This document shows, piece after piece, positions 17,687 to 29,221 of a stretch of DNA of 64,000 nt. Made by a program: the position numbers and the translations under genes. Where the stretch lies: positions 31,142,433-31,206,432 of the forward strand of contig CM039508.1 in assembly GCA_022432975.1 (NCBI GenBank), written 5' to 3'. Every line of letters begins with the position of its first letter. Positions within the stretch are counted from its first letter, which is position 1. Below the pieces are notes generated by a model, which made no database searches, had not been told where the DNA came from, and saw nothing but the letters and a program-made list of their open reading frames with translations. This DNA comes from Begonia masoniana. Lineage: Eukaryota > Streptophyta > Magnoliopsida > Cucurbitales > Begoniaceae.

Positions 17687-20600
17687 CCCTTCAATCAAAA
17701 CAAACCCCCTCCGACGGACAAAAATCAAGCCACTACATCTAAAAGACTACGAGCCCGTGATGTCCAATGCTACAAGTGTTTAGGCAAGGGACATTACGCC
17801 AATGAATGCTCTAACCGTCGAGTGATGGTTATCGAAGAATCTACTGGAGAATGGGAGAGCGAGAATGACGAAGGTCAATACCTCGATAAGGATGAAGAAG
17901 AAGAGGTAGATGATGAGAGTGAGCACCACTCGGATGAATGTGTTGCTCAAGATGGACCACTTCTGATGGTTATTCGAATAACCCTTGTTTCTAAGAATGT
18001 TAAAGGAGACTGCCAAAGGGAAAATATTTTTCAAAGTAGATGTGCAGTCAAGGATAAAGTGTGTTCAATGATTATTGATGGTGGAAGTTGCGTTAATGTA
18101 GCTTCCCAAGATATGGTGAAAAAGCTTGGATTGGAGACAACGAATCACCCTAAGCCATATAAATTAAGATGGTTGGACGATAGGGATGACATCAACGTGA
18201 CAAAGCAAGTAACCGTCAATTTCATTATTGGCAAGTATAAGGACGCGGTTCTTTGCGATGTCTTGCCAATGAATGCAAGTCATCTTCTACTTGGAAGACC
18301 ATGGCTTTATGATCGAAGAGTACATCACGACGGATTCCTCAACAACTATAGTCTAAAATTCGGAGGTAGGACTATTAAATTACTTCCTATGACTCCCGAA
18401 CAAATTGCTCATGATGAGTCGATTAGGAAGGAAGAAAAGGTGAAGGAAACTCTTCTCTTGACAAAAAAGGGACTTAGAGCTGCGGTAACAAAAGGTAAAA
18501 CTATAATTCTAGTGTTATTTAGAGACCGTATTATGGAGCTTGGAGAAATACCTTTAGCGGTCCAAAACCTACTTAAGTCCTATCAAGATGTTTTTCCTGA
18601 AGAACTACCACCCGGATTACTACCAATTAGAGGAATAGAACATCAAATTGATCTCCAACCCGGAGCGATGTTACCAAATTGACCAGCCTATAGAATGAGG
18701 CCCGAAGAAGCAAAGGAACTACAAGAACAAGTCTAAGAATTATTGGAAAAAGGGTACATAAGACAATCGATGAGCCCATGTGTCGTGCCTACCTTATTGG
18801 TACCTAAGAAGGATGGCTCAATGTGAATGTGTGTTGATAGTAGGGCTATCAACCAAATAACTATCAAGTATCGGTATCCTATCCCTCATCTTGAAGATAT
18901 GTTGGACGAATTAAGTGGAGCATCGATATTTTCCAAAGTAGACTTGAAGAGCGGATATCACCAAATACGGATGAAAGAGGGTGATGAATGGAAAACCGCT
19001 TTCAAAACTAAATACAGATTGTTTGAGTTGATGGTTATGCCATTTTGTCTTACAAATGCCCCGAGCACCTTCATGCGGTTAATGCACCATGTTCTTAAGG
19101 AGTTCCTTGGGAAATTTGTTGTCGTGTATTTCGATGACATCTTGGTGTATAGTCGCGACCTTCCACAACATGTCAACCATCTCGAGTTATTATTTCAAAC
19201 TCTCCGTCAAGCTAAATTGTTTGGAAATTTGGCCAAATGCTCCTTTGGACAAGAAAAGGTTTACTTTTTGGGCTTCATAATTACTAAGAATGGCTTGGAA
19301 GCGGATGAAGACAAAGTCAAAGCAATCAAGGAGTGGCCCACTCCTATTAACATTACCGAAGTTCGTAGTTTCCACGGATTAGCCTCTTTTTATAGGAGGT
19401 TCATTAAGGACTTTAGTTCTTTAGTCGCTCCTATTACGGATCTTACTAAGAAAGGAGTAGACTTTAACTGGTCACGGGCATGCCAAAGTAGCTTCGATTT
19501 GATAAAAGAGAAACTTTGTCAATCACCAGTTTTAGCTTTACCCGATTTCAATAAGGTTTTTGAAATCAAGAGTGATGCCTCCGGTATTGGCATTGGTGCT
19601 GTATTGATGCAAGATGGCAAACCTCTTGCTTATTTTAGCGAAAAGTTGAAAGGAGCAGCTTTGAACTATTCAACCTATGTTAAGGAATTCTATGCGGTGA
19701 TTAGAGCTATCAAACATTGGCAACACTACTTGCTTTCAAAAGAGTTTGTAATTCACTCCGACCACCAATCCCTTAAGCATATTAAGAGTCAACACAAACT
19801 CAACAAGAGACATGCGAAATGGGTGGAATTTTTGGAAAGATTCCCCTATATTTTAAAATATCTGAAAGGTTCAGATAATGTTGCTGCCGATGCTCTCTCT
19901 CGAAGACGTATCCTCTTAACGGAACTAAGTGTTAGATTTTTCGGATTTGAATGGATTAAAAATTTGTATGCATCCGATAAAGATTTTGGATTGCCTTATC
20001 AAGTTAATCAAAATAAGGCTGAAGGAGGATATAGTCTTATAGATGGATTTTTATTAAGAAATGGGAAATTGTGTATTCCATATTGCAGTCTCAGACAATG
20101 CCTTGTTAAAGAAGCTCATGGAGGAGGATTGTCTGGACATTTTGGAGAAAAGAAGACCCTAGAACTATTGAAAGAAAAGTTCTATTGGCCTCACATGATG
20201 AAGGATGTGCACCACTATGTGGAAAAGTGCATTGTTTGTAAAAGGGCCAAAAGCAAAGTTCTACCCCAAGGGCTTTACCTTCCCTTACCGGTCCCTACAC
20301 ACCCTTGGGTAGAAATTAGTATGGATTTTGTTTTAGGGTTACCACGGACAGGACGTGACAAGGATTCTATTCTAGTGGTTGTGGACAGATTCTCCAAAAT
20401 GGCGCATTTTATCGCCTGCAACAAAACCGACGATTCTGCTGCTATAGCCGACCTATTCTTCAAGGAGATAGTTAGACTCCATGGAGTGCCTCAATCTATC
20501 ATGTCAGATCGAGATACCAAGTTCTTGAGCACTTTTTGGAAAACCTTATGGAACAAATTGGGGACTACGCTATGCTTTAGTACATCTTTCCATCCCCAAA

Positions 20601-21436
20601 CGGACGGCCAAACGGAAGTGGTCAATAGGACGTTGGGAACCCTTCTCCGAAGTGTCATAGGTCAAAATCTCACTAATTGGGACATAGTACTACCCCAAGT
20701 TGAATTCGGTTACAACCGAAGCCTTCACTCCACCACTCAGCAAGCACCCTTTGAGGTAGTCTATGGATTTAATCCAAACACACCCCTGACACTTATTCTT
20801 ATTCCAACCCAGGACCTAATCAACCCTTTGGGAGCAAATAAAGCAGAGCAAATGAAAAAGTTGTACGAGAAAGTTCGCCAAACAATTGAGAAAAATAACG
20901 CCAATTATGCTAAGCATGCAAATAATGGACGAAAAGAGGTAATTTTTAACGTTGGAGATTTGGTGTGGTTACATCTTAGGAAGGAACGATTTCCCGCCAA
21001 AAGACGCTCCAAACTGTTGCCTAGAGCTGAAGGCCCCTTTCAAATTTTAGAGCGCATAAATAACAATGCTTACAAGTTGGAGTTACCCGGCGAATATGGG
21101 GTGTCATCCACCTTTAATGTACAAGATTTGTCCCCTTATATTGGAGAATTGGGACATGAAGAGGAGGCTGAGCTAATGGATTTGAGGTCAAATCCTCAGC
21201 CACCCGGAGGGGATGACATGCCTCGGAGGCCCGTCACAAGGTCACAAAATCGGGCACATAATTTAATCACCCAATGTTCTAATGAATGGTCTCTTTTTGC
21301 AGGTTTTGATTCCATCATGGACTTCACGTGGGAGCCAACGTCTGAAGATGAGGAGAAACCGTGTCACGTCATTCATTGGAGCATTCCTACGGAGCTTGCT
21401 GACTGCCCTATGGGAATTTGTCTTCCCGAGCCTTAA
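17687..21436 (+). pseudogene. Ty3/Gypsy gag end and pol (PR-RT-RH-INT), multiple stops
   Basis: The frame resumes in gag with a CCHC knuckle (CYKCLGKGHYANEC, near 17,750-17,800), then a retropepsin-like domain with MIIDGGSCVNVAS and LLLGRPWLYDR. Reverse transcriptase follows (IFSKVDLKSGYHQIR, catalytic YFDDILVYS near 19,130), then RNase H (SDASGIGIGAVL) and integrase with the H2C2 zinc finger (H, H, CIVC) and a DDE core (SMDFVLGLP, SDRDTKF, then TDGQTEVVNRTL). The C-terminus reads EGPFQILERINNNAYKLELPGEY; I see no chromodomain. Three stops fall in one frame before RT: TGA 18,680, TAA 18,734, TGA 18,824. After them 18,827-21,436 is open for 869 codons. Transposition would need all enzymes, so this copy is dead, but only lightly damaged. 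Confidence 0.93.
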
Positions 21437-22491
21437 TTTGTAATTTTTATTTATTTATTTTTTTTAAACTTATTTGGCATACATTCGCCTTTTTGTATGG
21501 ATTATTATAATTGCATCATGCATTAGATTGTGTGGTTAGGGTTAGATGTATGCTGGTGGATTATGGGTTGAAGAAATTCAACAAAATTACTCGAGGAAAA
21601 TACCTACAACCAATGGAGCCAAAGGAAGCCATGGCCCAAAGAAGAGCCCAACTTTAAGGTATGAATTTTGCAGGTACAATTGGTAGTGGCCACAAGGATG
21701 GATGACATGGCAATTTAGCACCATTGATCAAGCAAAACAAGGAAAGCACCTCAACCCTTGGATGAAGCACATGGATTGCAATCTTGTCCCTTCATCTTGA
21801 TCTTCATCAACGGCTCCAATCCTTTCTTCCATTGCCAAACCCTAATCATCCACTCTAGGTTTCTCTATTTAAGCATAGCATTGGTATGTGTAAAAAAACT
21901 TTTTGCCAATCAATATACTACTATTTCCCCTAAATATCTTTGGTTTTCATTTGGTATTTTCCTTGGTTCTTTGAACCAATAGGAGTTAGCCTCCATTGCT
22001 AGCCTAGCTAGGGTTGCTAGGTTAGCTCTTATCATTTCCCTCATCTTCTCCATTGGGAGTTGAAACGAGGAAGAAAATCCCGGCATACGGTGGTCGTTTT
22101 CCTCACGGAAAACGTGTATCCGGGAGCTTAAACCGTAAGCTCGCTCCTCGGATCCACCAAGGGTATTTCTTTACTTTTATTGTCTTCACTTTGCACACAA
22201 ATCACCCTTTACACTTTCGGCCCCACCATAGCACCCACTTTCACTTTTATTTATTTATTTATTTTTTTGTCATTTCTTTATTTCTTGTGCTTTACATTTC
22301 CTCTTTAGTTCTAACTTCTAACTTCATCTCTTTCTCTTTATTTTCTTGCATTTTTTCATTCTCTCCATCTCTTGATAATTCGGCCACATTAATATTAGTA
22401 GCTTCCTTGTTTATTTATTGTACTTAGTTTAGTATTTTCTTTCATTAATCATATATTGCACACTAGCACACAACCGAGTACAAACCTAACA
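21437..22491 (+). mobile_element. 3' non-coding end and likely 3' LTR of the plus-strand Gypsy element
   Basis: Non-coding sequence directly after integrase. It holds a TATA-like TCTATTTAAGC (near 21,865) and ends in ACACAACCGAGTACAAACCTAACA, a plausible LTR ...CA end, followed at once by unrelated minus-strand Gypsy sequence. The LTR start is not clear; a TGTGTGG near 21,530 is one candidate. No second copy is available for comparison except the scrap at 1,908-1,960. Confidence 0.55.
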
Positions 22492-22494
22492 TTT

Positions 22495-23707
22495 TGTGGG
22501 TTGTACACGGGCCCCTTTTCTAAGGGACCCCGTGTCACTGTCTTTGGTATATCACACTCCTTAACCTTTAGTTGGTAGTCCCGAGCGTAAGTCAATCTTT
22601 GAAACACTTTAGCTCCTTGTAATTGGTCAAACAGATCATCTATTCGGGGTAAAGAATATTTATTCTTAATTGTCAACTTGTTTAGCTCCCTATAGTCAAT
22701 GCACATTCTAAGAGAACCATCCTTCTTCTTAACGAATAAAACAGGTGCACCCCAGGGAGAACTGCTAGGGCGTATAAACCCCTTATCTACTAATTCCTGT
22801 AGTTGGACTTTTAATTCTTTCAACTCAACAGGTGCCATGCGGTAAGGGTTCCTAGACACAGGTAAAGCCTCAGAATAAGTATCTATTACAAACTCAATTT
22901 CTCTATCAGGTGGCAACCCGGGCAAGTCATCCAAGAATGCCTCTAGAAACTCTCGGACTATATGAATATCTCGTAGTTCTATCCTATTTTTCACCCGATC
23001 ATCAATTACGCTAGCTAGAAAACTCTCACAACCATCTTTCAATAACCGTTGAGTCTCTAGTGAGGATATAATCGGTATTTTACTTATTTTTGAGATAGCT
23101 TGGAAGGTATACCGATCTCCATTTGGGGGGTCGAAACTCAACTAATCCAGACCTACAACTTATTGTGGCATAATGCCTGAATAACCAATCCATCCCTAGT
23201 ATGACCTCATATCCTCTCATATCGATTACGATCAGTTCTACAAATAGCTTCTTATCTCCTAGGGACATAACATCACCTTTCAATATCTGCTCAGAATGTA
23301 GGGACTTTCCCAATGGTAACATGACACTAAATGACCTCTCAGTTGGCATGAGTTCTAGTTTATGCTCAAGTACAAACAAGGTTGATACAAACGAGTGTGT
23401 GGCCCCTGTATCTATAACTGTGTAAGCAGAAATACCATAAACCATAATGGTACCTGTTATTACTGTGTGCTGCTCGGCATCTTCATCCTCCATTAAAGCA
23501 TAAACCCTTGGCGCTACCCTGAGTCGATTCGGTTCTGGCGGCAAGGGGCAGTCTCTGACCACGTGTCCAACCTTATCACATCTATAACAGCGGCTAGAAT
23601 GTAACTTGCATTCGCCGGGGTGGTTCTTCTGACAGGTGGGGCATAGAGGAGCCAGGGGTCGCTTTCCTCTTCCTTAGTCATCATTTGGATTGAAGGGTCT
23701 CTTTATA
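22495..23707 (-). pseudogene. Ty3/Gypsy gag end, protease and RT start
   Basis: Minus strand: a CPTCQKNHPGEC box and the CCHC knuckle CYRCDKVGHVVRDC (23,640-23,550), a retropepsin with TVIDTGATHSFVS and VILGMDWLFRHYATI, then in a second frame the linker ([16 protein letters not shown]) and the reverse transcriptase N-terminus ([37 protein letters not shown]). Protease and RT are in different frames around 23,100, and RT degenerates and stops near 22,495, before its YxDD box, where the plus-strand element ends. Upstream, gag is interrupted at 23,707 by a 5-kb insert and continues at 28,782. A TAA lies just before the CPTCQ box (near 23,675). Confidence 0.9.
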
Positions 23708-24266
23708 TGTAACGTCCCTCATACTATTCCTAATTTCCCGTACGAAATTTTTCTTTTTTCTTTATACTTAATGTTTAAGTGGAAAACAAATTAATAAAGC
23801 GTTTAAAACAATTCTTCTTTCTTTTATCACCTAAATATAACTTCAACATCTTACACCCTAACGCCCTTCTTTACCATTTCATAATACAAATTTTGCCTAC
23901 ATAACAAACATACTTTTCACAATACAATTTAACGTATAACCGCCCTATACTCTCACTCGAAACGACTCGAGACATAATTAAATAAAACACGTTTTCACGA
24001 AAACAAACTGCGTGGTTCCGTCTGAAAGTTTAACATATCCTCCTGTTTTAAAATCACAAAACAGTTCCAAAACGTTTAAAGCATTAATATATAAACCTAT
24101 CCAGATCCAAACCACCTAAAATGTATCTAGCTATACAATAAATCTGTCTAACCCACCATTAACTCAAAACGTCCTGATACCCTCAAAACACGTACATATT
24201 TCCCCACGGGTCAGGCCAAGCATTGACTGCGCAACACACTCCCATGGGCATTCTCCGTCAACTACA

Positions 24267-24316
24267 TCATTCCTTGGGAGGAGGGATATCGTCCTCACCT
24301 GTCTCCTCGTAGTCAC
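24267..24316 (-). other. Putative acidic mini-exon in LTR, family 3
   Basis: Directly after the acceptor GTATGGTGTAG|GT the minus strand reads DYEETGEDDIPPPKE and stops at 24,267-24,269. Spliced to the donor at 27,634 the junction codon is GGT, as in the other elements. Acidic, with no Met of its own. Splicing is inferred. Confidence 0.45.
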
Positions 24317-24410
24317 CTACACCATACAACAACTATGAGCTAAAGGCTCAGCAAGACTCGTAAATGTAAATGCATGCTGTGCGTATGAGTTTCAGAAATC
24401 ATTTTTGGGC

Positions 24411-24620
24411 GATGTGGTATTGTGCCCGACCCCTTTTTGGCCTACACAATAGATCAATAGCCCCATTTCGGGCCACATCACAATGTGGTATTGTGCTCGA
24501 CCCCTTTTGGCCTACATAATAGATCAATAGCCCCCTTTCGGGCCACATCACGATGTGGTATTGTGCCCGACCCCTTTTGGCCTACACAATAGATCAATAG
24601 CCCCCTTTCAGGTCACATCT
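24411..24620. repeat. About 70-bp tandem repeat, three copies
   Basis: GATGTGGTATTGTGCCCGACC recurs near 24,412, 24,483 and 24,553 with a few differences (for example GTGCTCGACC in copy two). Lies inside the putative LTR intron. Unrelated in sequence to the 70-bp array at 14,441. Confidence 0.93.
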
Positions 24621-24777
24621 CTTTACATGTTAACATAGTGCGGAAATTCATTTTCTATGCAAAATTTGAAACCGTGATGCATGAGCAATTCATATTATAG
24701 ATAAACACCACATTGTTACCATCAAGACGATAAACATAACACATATGTACCTTCAAGACGATAAATCATAACTTATT

Positions 24778-27279
24778 AGATAGTCGTCTCATTTCTCAGT
24801 TCATACATTCATTCATTTATCAGATAGTCGTCTCATTTCTCAGTTCATACATTCATTCATTTATCAGATAGTCGTCTCATTTCTCAGTTCATACATTCAT
24901 TCATTTATCAAATAGTCGTCTCATTTCTCAGTTCATACATTCATTCATTTATCAGATAGTCGTCTCATTTCTCAGTTCATACATTCATTCATTTATCAGA
25001 TAGTCGTCTCATTTCTCAGTTCATACATTCATTCATTTATCAGATAGTCGTCTCATTTCTCAGTTCATACATTCATTCATTTATCAGATAGTCGTCTCAT
25101 TTCTCAGTTCATACATTCATTCATTTATCAGATAGTCGTCTCATTTCTCAGTTCATACATTCATTCATTTATCAGATAGTCGTCTCATTTCTCAGTTCAT
25201 ACATTCATTCATTTATCAGATAGTCGTCTCATTTCTCAGTTCATACATTCATTCATTTATCAGATAGTCGTCTCATTTCTCAGTTCATACATTCATTCAT
25301 TTATCAGATAGTCGTCTCATTTCTCAGTTCATACATTCATTCATTTATCAGATAGTCGTCTCATTTCTCAGTTCATACATTCATTCATTTATCAGATAGT
25401 CGTCTCATTTCTCAGTTCATACATTCATTCATTTATCAGATAGTCGTCTCATTTCTCAGTTCATACATTCATTCATTTATCAGATAGTCGTCTCATTTCT
25501 CAGTTCATACATTCATTCATTTATCAGATAGTCGTCTCATTTCTCAGTTCATACATTCATTCATTTATCAGATAGTCGTCTCATTTCTCAGTTCATACAT
25601 TCATTCATTTATCAGATAGTCGTCTCATTTCTCAGTTCATACATTCATTCATTTATCAGATAGTCGTCTCATTTCTCAGTTCATACATTCATTCATTTAT
25701 CAGATAGTCGTCTCATTTCTCAGTTCATACATTCATTCATTTATCAGATAGTCGTCTCATTTCTCAGTTCATACATTCATTCATTTATCAGATAGTCGTC
25801 TCATTTCTCAGTTCATACATTCATTCATTTATCAGATAGTCGTCTCATTTCTCAGTTCATACATTCATTCATTTATCAGATAGTCGTCTCATTTCTCAGT
25901 TCATACATTCATTCATTTATCAGATAGTCGTCTCATTTCTCAGTTCATACATTCATTCATTTATCAGATAGTCGTCTCATTTCTCAGTTCATACATTCAT
26001 TCATTTATCAGATAGTCGTCTCATTTCTCAGTTCATACATTCATTCATTTATCAGATAGTCGTCTCATTTCTCAGTTCATACATTCATTCATTTATCAGA
26101 TAGTCGTCTCATTTCTCAGTTCATACATTCATTCATTTATCAGATAGTCGTCTCATTTCTCAGTTCATACATTCATTCATTTATCAGATAGTCGTCTCAT
26201 TTCTCAGTTCATACATTCATTCATTTATCAGATAGTCGTCTCATTTCTCAGTTCATACATTCATTCATTTATCAGATAGTCGTCTCATTTCTCAGTTCAT
26301 ACATTCATTCATTTATCAGATAGTCGTCTCATTTCTCAGTTCATACATTCATTCATTTATCAGATAGTCGTCTCATTTCTCAGTTCATACATTCATTCAT
26401 TTATCAGATAGTCGTCTCATTTCTCAGTTCATACATTCATTCATTTATCAGATAGTCGTCTCATTTCTCAGTTCATACATTCATTCATTTATCAGATAGT
26501 CGTCTCATTTCTCAGTTCATACATTCATTCATTTATCAGATAGTCGTCTCATTTCTCAGTTCATACATTCATTCATTTATCAGATAGTCGTCTCATTTCT
26601 CAGTTCATACATTCATTCATTTATCAGATAGTCGTCTCATTTCTCAGTTCATACATTCATTCATTTATCAGATAGTCGTCTCATTTCTCAGTTCATACAT
26701 TCATTCATTTATCAGATAGTCGTCTCATTTCTCAGTTCATACATTCATTCATTTATCAGATAGTCGTCTCATTTCTCAGTTCATACATTCATTCATTTAT
26801 CAGATAGTCGTCTCATTTCTCAGTTCATACATTCATTCATTTATCAGATAGTCGTCTCATTTCTCAGTTCATACATTCATTCATTTATCAGATAGTCGTC
26901 TCATTTCTCAGTTCATACATTCATTCATTTATCAGATAGTCGTCTCATTTCTCAGTTCATACATTCATTCATTTATCAGATAGTCGTCTCATTTCTCAGT
27001 TCATACATTCATTCATTTATCAGATAGTCGTCTCATTTCTCAGTTCATACATTCATTCATTTATCAGATAGTCGTCTCATTTCTCAGTTCATACATTCAT
27101 TCATTTATCAGATAGTCGTCTCATTTCTCAGTTCATACATTCATTCATTTATCAGATAGTCGTCTCATTTCTCAGTTCATACATTCATTCATTTATCAGA
27201 TAGTCGTCTCATTTCTCAGTTCATACATTCATTCATTTATCAGATAGTCGTCTCATTTCTCAGTTCATACATTCATTCA
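24778..27279. repeat. 44-bp tandem array, about 57 copies
   Basis: AGATAGTCGTCTCATTTCTC recurs every 44 bp from 24,778 to 27,242. Almost no variation is visible (one CAAATAG variant near 24,909); the array decays into shortened units at 27,270-27,365. It fills most of the 3.3-kb putative intron of the family 3 insert. Its near-identity points to recent expansion or assembler looping. Confidence 0.97.
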
Positions 27280-28781
27280 GATAGTCTCATTTATCAGTTC
27301 ATAGTCATCTCATATTAGTCGTCTCATTTAAGTCGTCATAGTCATCTCATATTAGTCGTCTCATTTCATGTCATCACATTTCTTTTTCTTTCATGAAATC
27401 CATGCATAAATTCGTTTTCATGACGTTTATAAAACAGTGATGCATGACAATACAAGCATAACATAAACATACAGCGTACATACCATCAAACAATACAAGC
27501 ATAACCATATAAAAAGCCTAACCCTAAACTACCCAACCAAAGCGATTAAACACACATAACTCCAAATATCCTCGACAACGAAACACGACATATGGTGTAG
27601 GCCTATCGGCCACAGCAAATCACGAGAACTTACCTGTCTTTCGTAGCTTGCTGGTTTTGGCACATCACGTCACATATGGCTCGACCTATGTCAAACATTC
27701 AAGCTTCATTAAAATCAAGCTCACATTCACCAATTACTCTCAAATTACTATTTCTAGTCTAATCCAATTAAAACCTAACTAAACGGGACACTATTTTGGG
27801 TTTGGTAAAACCAACCCGAAACTTCGAACGCGCGTAACTTTTGCGTCGGATATCGGAATTGAACGATTCTAGCGGCCACGTACTCCTCTAATAACCTATT
27901 TTAACCTACCAAAAGGAATTTCAAAACAAACGAACGTAGCTAGGTCAAATCAGGCAAAACCCGATTCTGCCCTTTCCTGAAATTTTCCCCCTTTTCGATT
28001 TTTCATCAATTCACACTCATTTCATCACTAATCGATCACATATACACTCAATTAGCCTAAACTAATTGAAATTCCAAGGCTACACACAAAACCCGAAATC
28101 CCCCAATTCAGGATTCATTGATTTTTGCTCAAATTGAGCACCATGCTGCTCGGCGATCCACGCCGGCATTAAGCTCGGCAATACAACGCTAAAAGCAACA
28201 AAAAACGGCCGGCGATCGGAGATGGCAGCCCTGGAGTCGTCGACGTCTTCTGGCCGGAAAACGTCGAGGTTGGACGTCAGAGGAGGGCCGTCGCTCGGCT
28301 CTCTGTCGTCGGGGCTCTCTCTGGCGTCGGGGCTCGGCAGGGGAATGGCTTCCTCGTGAAGCCATTCTATTTGAATAAAAATTATAAATAAAATTTATAA
28401 TTTTTACTTACCAATTACTTAAATGCCCCTACATCAATTCTATGCTTAATTCTTCAATTAGTCTATCGATTCGGTTCCTCTGCAATTTCCTTATTTCTCC
28501 AAATATTCCAATTTAATCTTAGAGTTCTAACAAAACTCACCATTCACAAAACGGACTATTTTGCTATTTTTACGAATTTACATACTAAAAGGGTAAAACG
28601 AGAACTCTAACATTACTCTTTTCGATTTGGGTTTCTAAAATTTCACTTATTCCTCTAAAAATTCCCGTAAATTTCTAGGACTCTAAGGAAGCATCCCGCT
28701 CAAGAAAATACTTTAATTTGCTATTTACGAAAATAACCTAAGAAATTAGAAAATCCTAAGATCCGAAAACCGGGCGTTACA

Positions 28782-28970
28782 TTATACCTTTCTGCTGTTG
28801 TTGTTGCCCTCTATTAGGTTGTGGTTGCCAACCTCTGCCCTGGCGCGGTGATGGCTAAGCATCCTTGGCGGTTCACATTGTCCTCATACCGCCAACTCTA
28901 CCTCTTCCAATTCCAAAGCCTTAGCATCCACTTCGGAATAAGGTATGTTATGGATCCCTACAGTCTTCAG
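28782..28970 (-). pseudogene. Gypsy gag fragment, upstream half of the split gene
   Basis: Minus-strand gag sequence (NIPYSEVDAKALELEE, then a Gln-rich stretch) that continues into 23,707 once the 5-kb insert and one TTATA are removed. It contains frame breaks of its own and ends abruptly at about 28,970 against a truncated LTR. It is too short to say how the rest of gag was lost. Confidence 0.75.
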
Positions 28971-29221
28971 AATCGTCTAGAGAGCTCTGCTGCTTGAGAT
29001 GAATACCGAGAGAGGAGAGTAATGAAACACTGGCGGCTGCAGTGCATTTAATCACAAAGCCTCTTTCCTTAAATAGGTTATCTATTTTAAGTTCTCAATT
29101 TACCACTATGCCCTTACTTAGTCACTCATTAACCTAATTAATACTTTCCTCAATTTTCTCCACAACATGCTTACTATTAAATAACAGAATAGAAATTGGT
29201 TTAACAAAACCGAGTGCTACA
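28971..29221 (-). mobile_element. Truncated 3' LTR of a minus-strand Gypsy element
   Basis: On the minus strand it starts TGTAGCACTCGG at 29,221, directly after a polypurine tract (TTTTAAGGATGG, about 29,228-29,239) that follows the integrase stop. It is related to the first 250 bp of the family 2 insert: both carry AATCGTCTAGAGAGCTC (28,972 and 17,447) and then ACTGGCGGC or AGTGGCGGC. It is cut at 28,970, where gag of another element begins. Confidence 0.8.

Larger units (their letters stand above)
23708..28781 (-). mobile_element. Solo-LTR-like insert, family 3, 5.07 kb, TSD TTATA
   Basis: Ends are TGTAACGTCC (23,708) and CCGGGCGTTACA (28,781), flanked by a perfect 5-bp duplication TTATA (23,703-23,707 and 28,782-28,786). 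Removing the insert and one duplication rejoins the host gag in frame, so the borders are secure. On the minus strand it starts TGTAACGCCCGG. No gag or pol is present. It contains a donor at 27,634/27,633 (GACAG|GTAAGT), an acceptor at 24,317 (ATGGTGTAG|GTGA), a 3 x 70-bp repeat and a 57 x 44-bp array, both between the two sites. TG...CA ends and a 5-bp duplication indicate LTR-type integration. It is unusually long for a solo LTR, mainly because of the array. Confidence 0.9.

Noticed and set aside
14424..17691. Target duplication CCCT(C/T) around the family 2 insert
   Set aside because: One end is degraded and the host gag lost about 150 residues, so the match may be chance.
24778..27279. 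CRISPR array or centromeric satellite
   Set aside because: No spacers; a 44-bp unit confined to a single LTR insert with a clean target duplication is not centromere-like.
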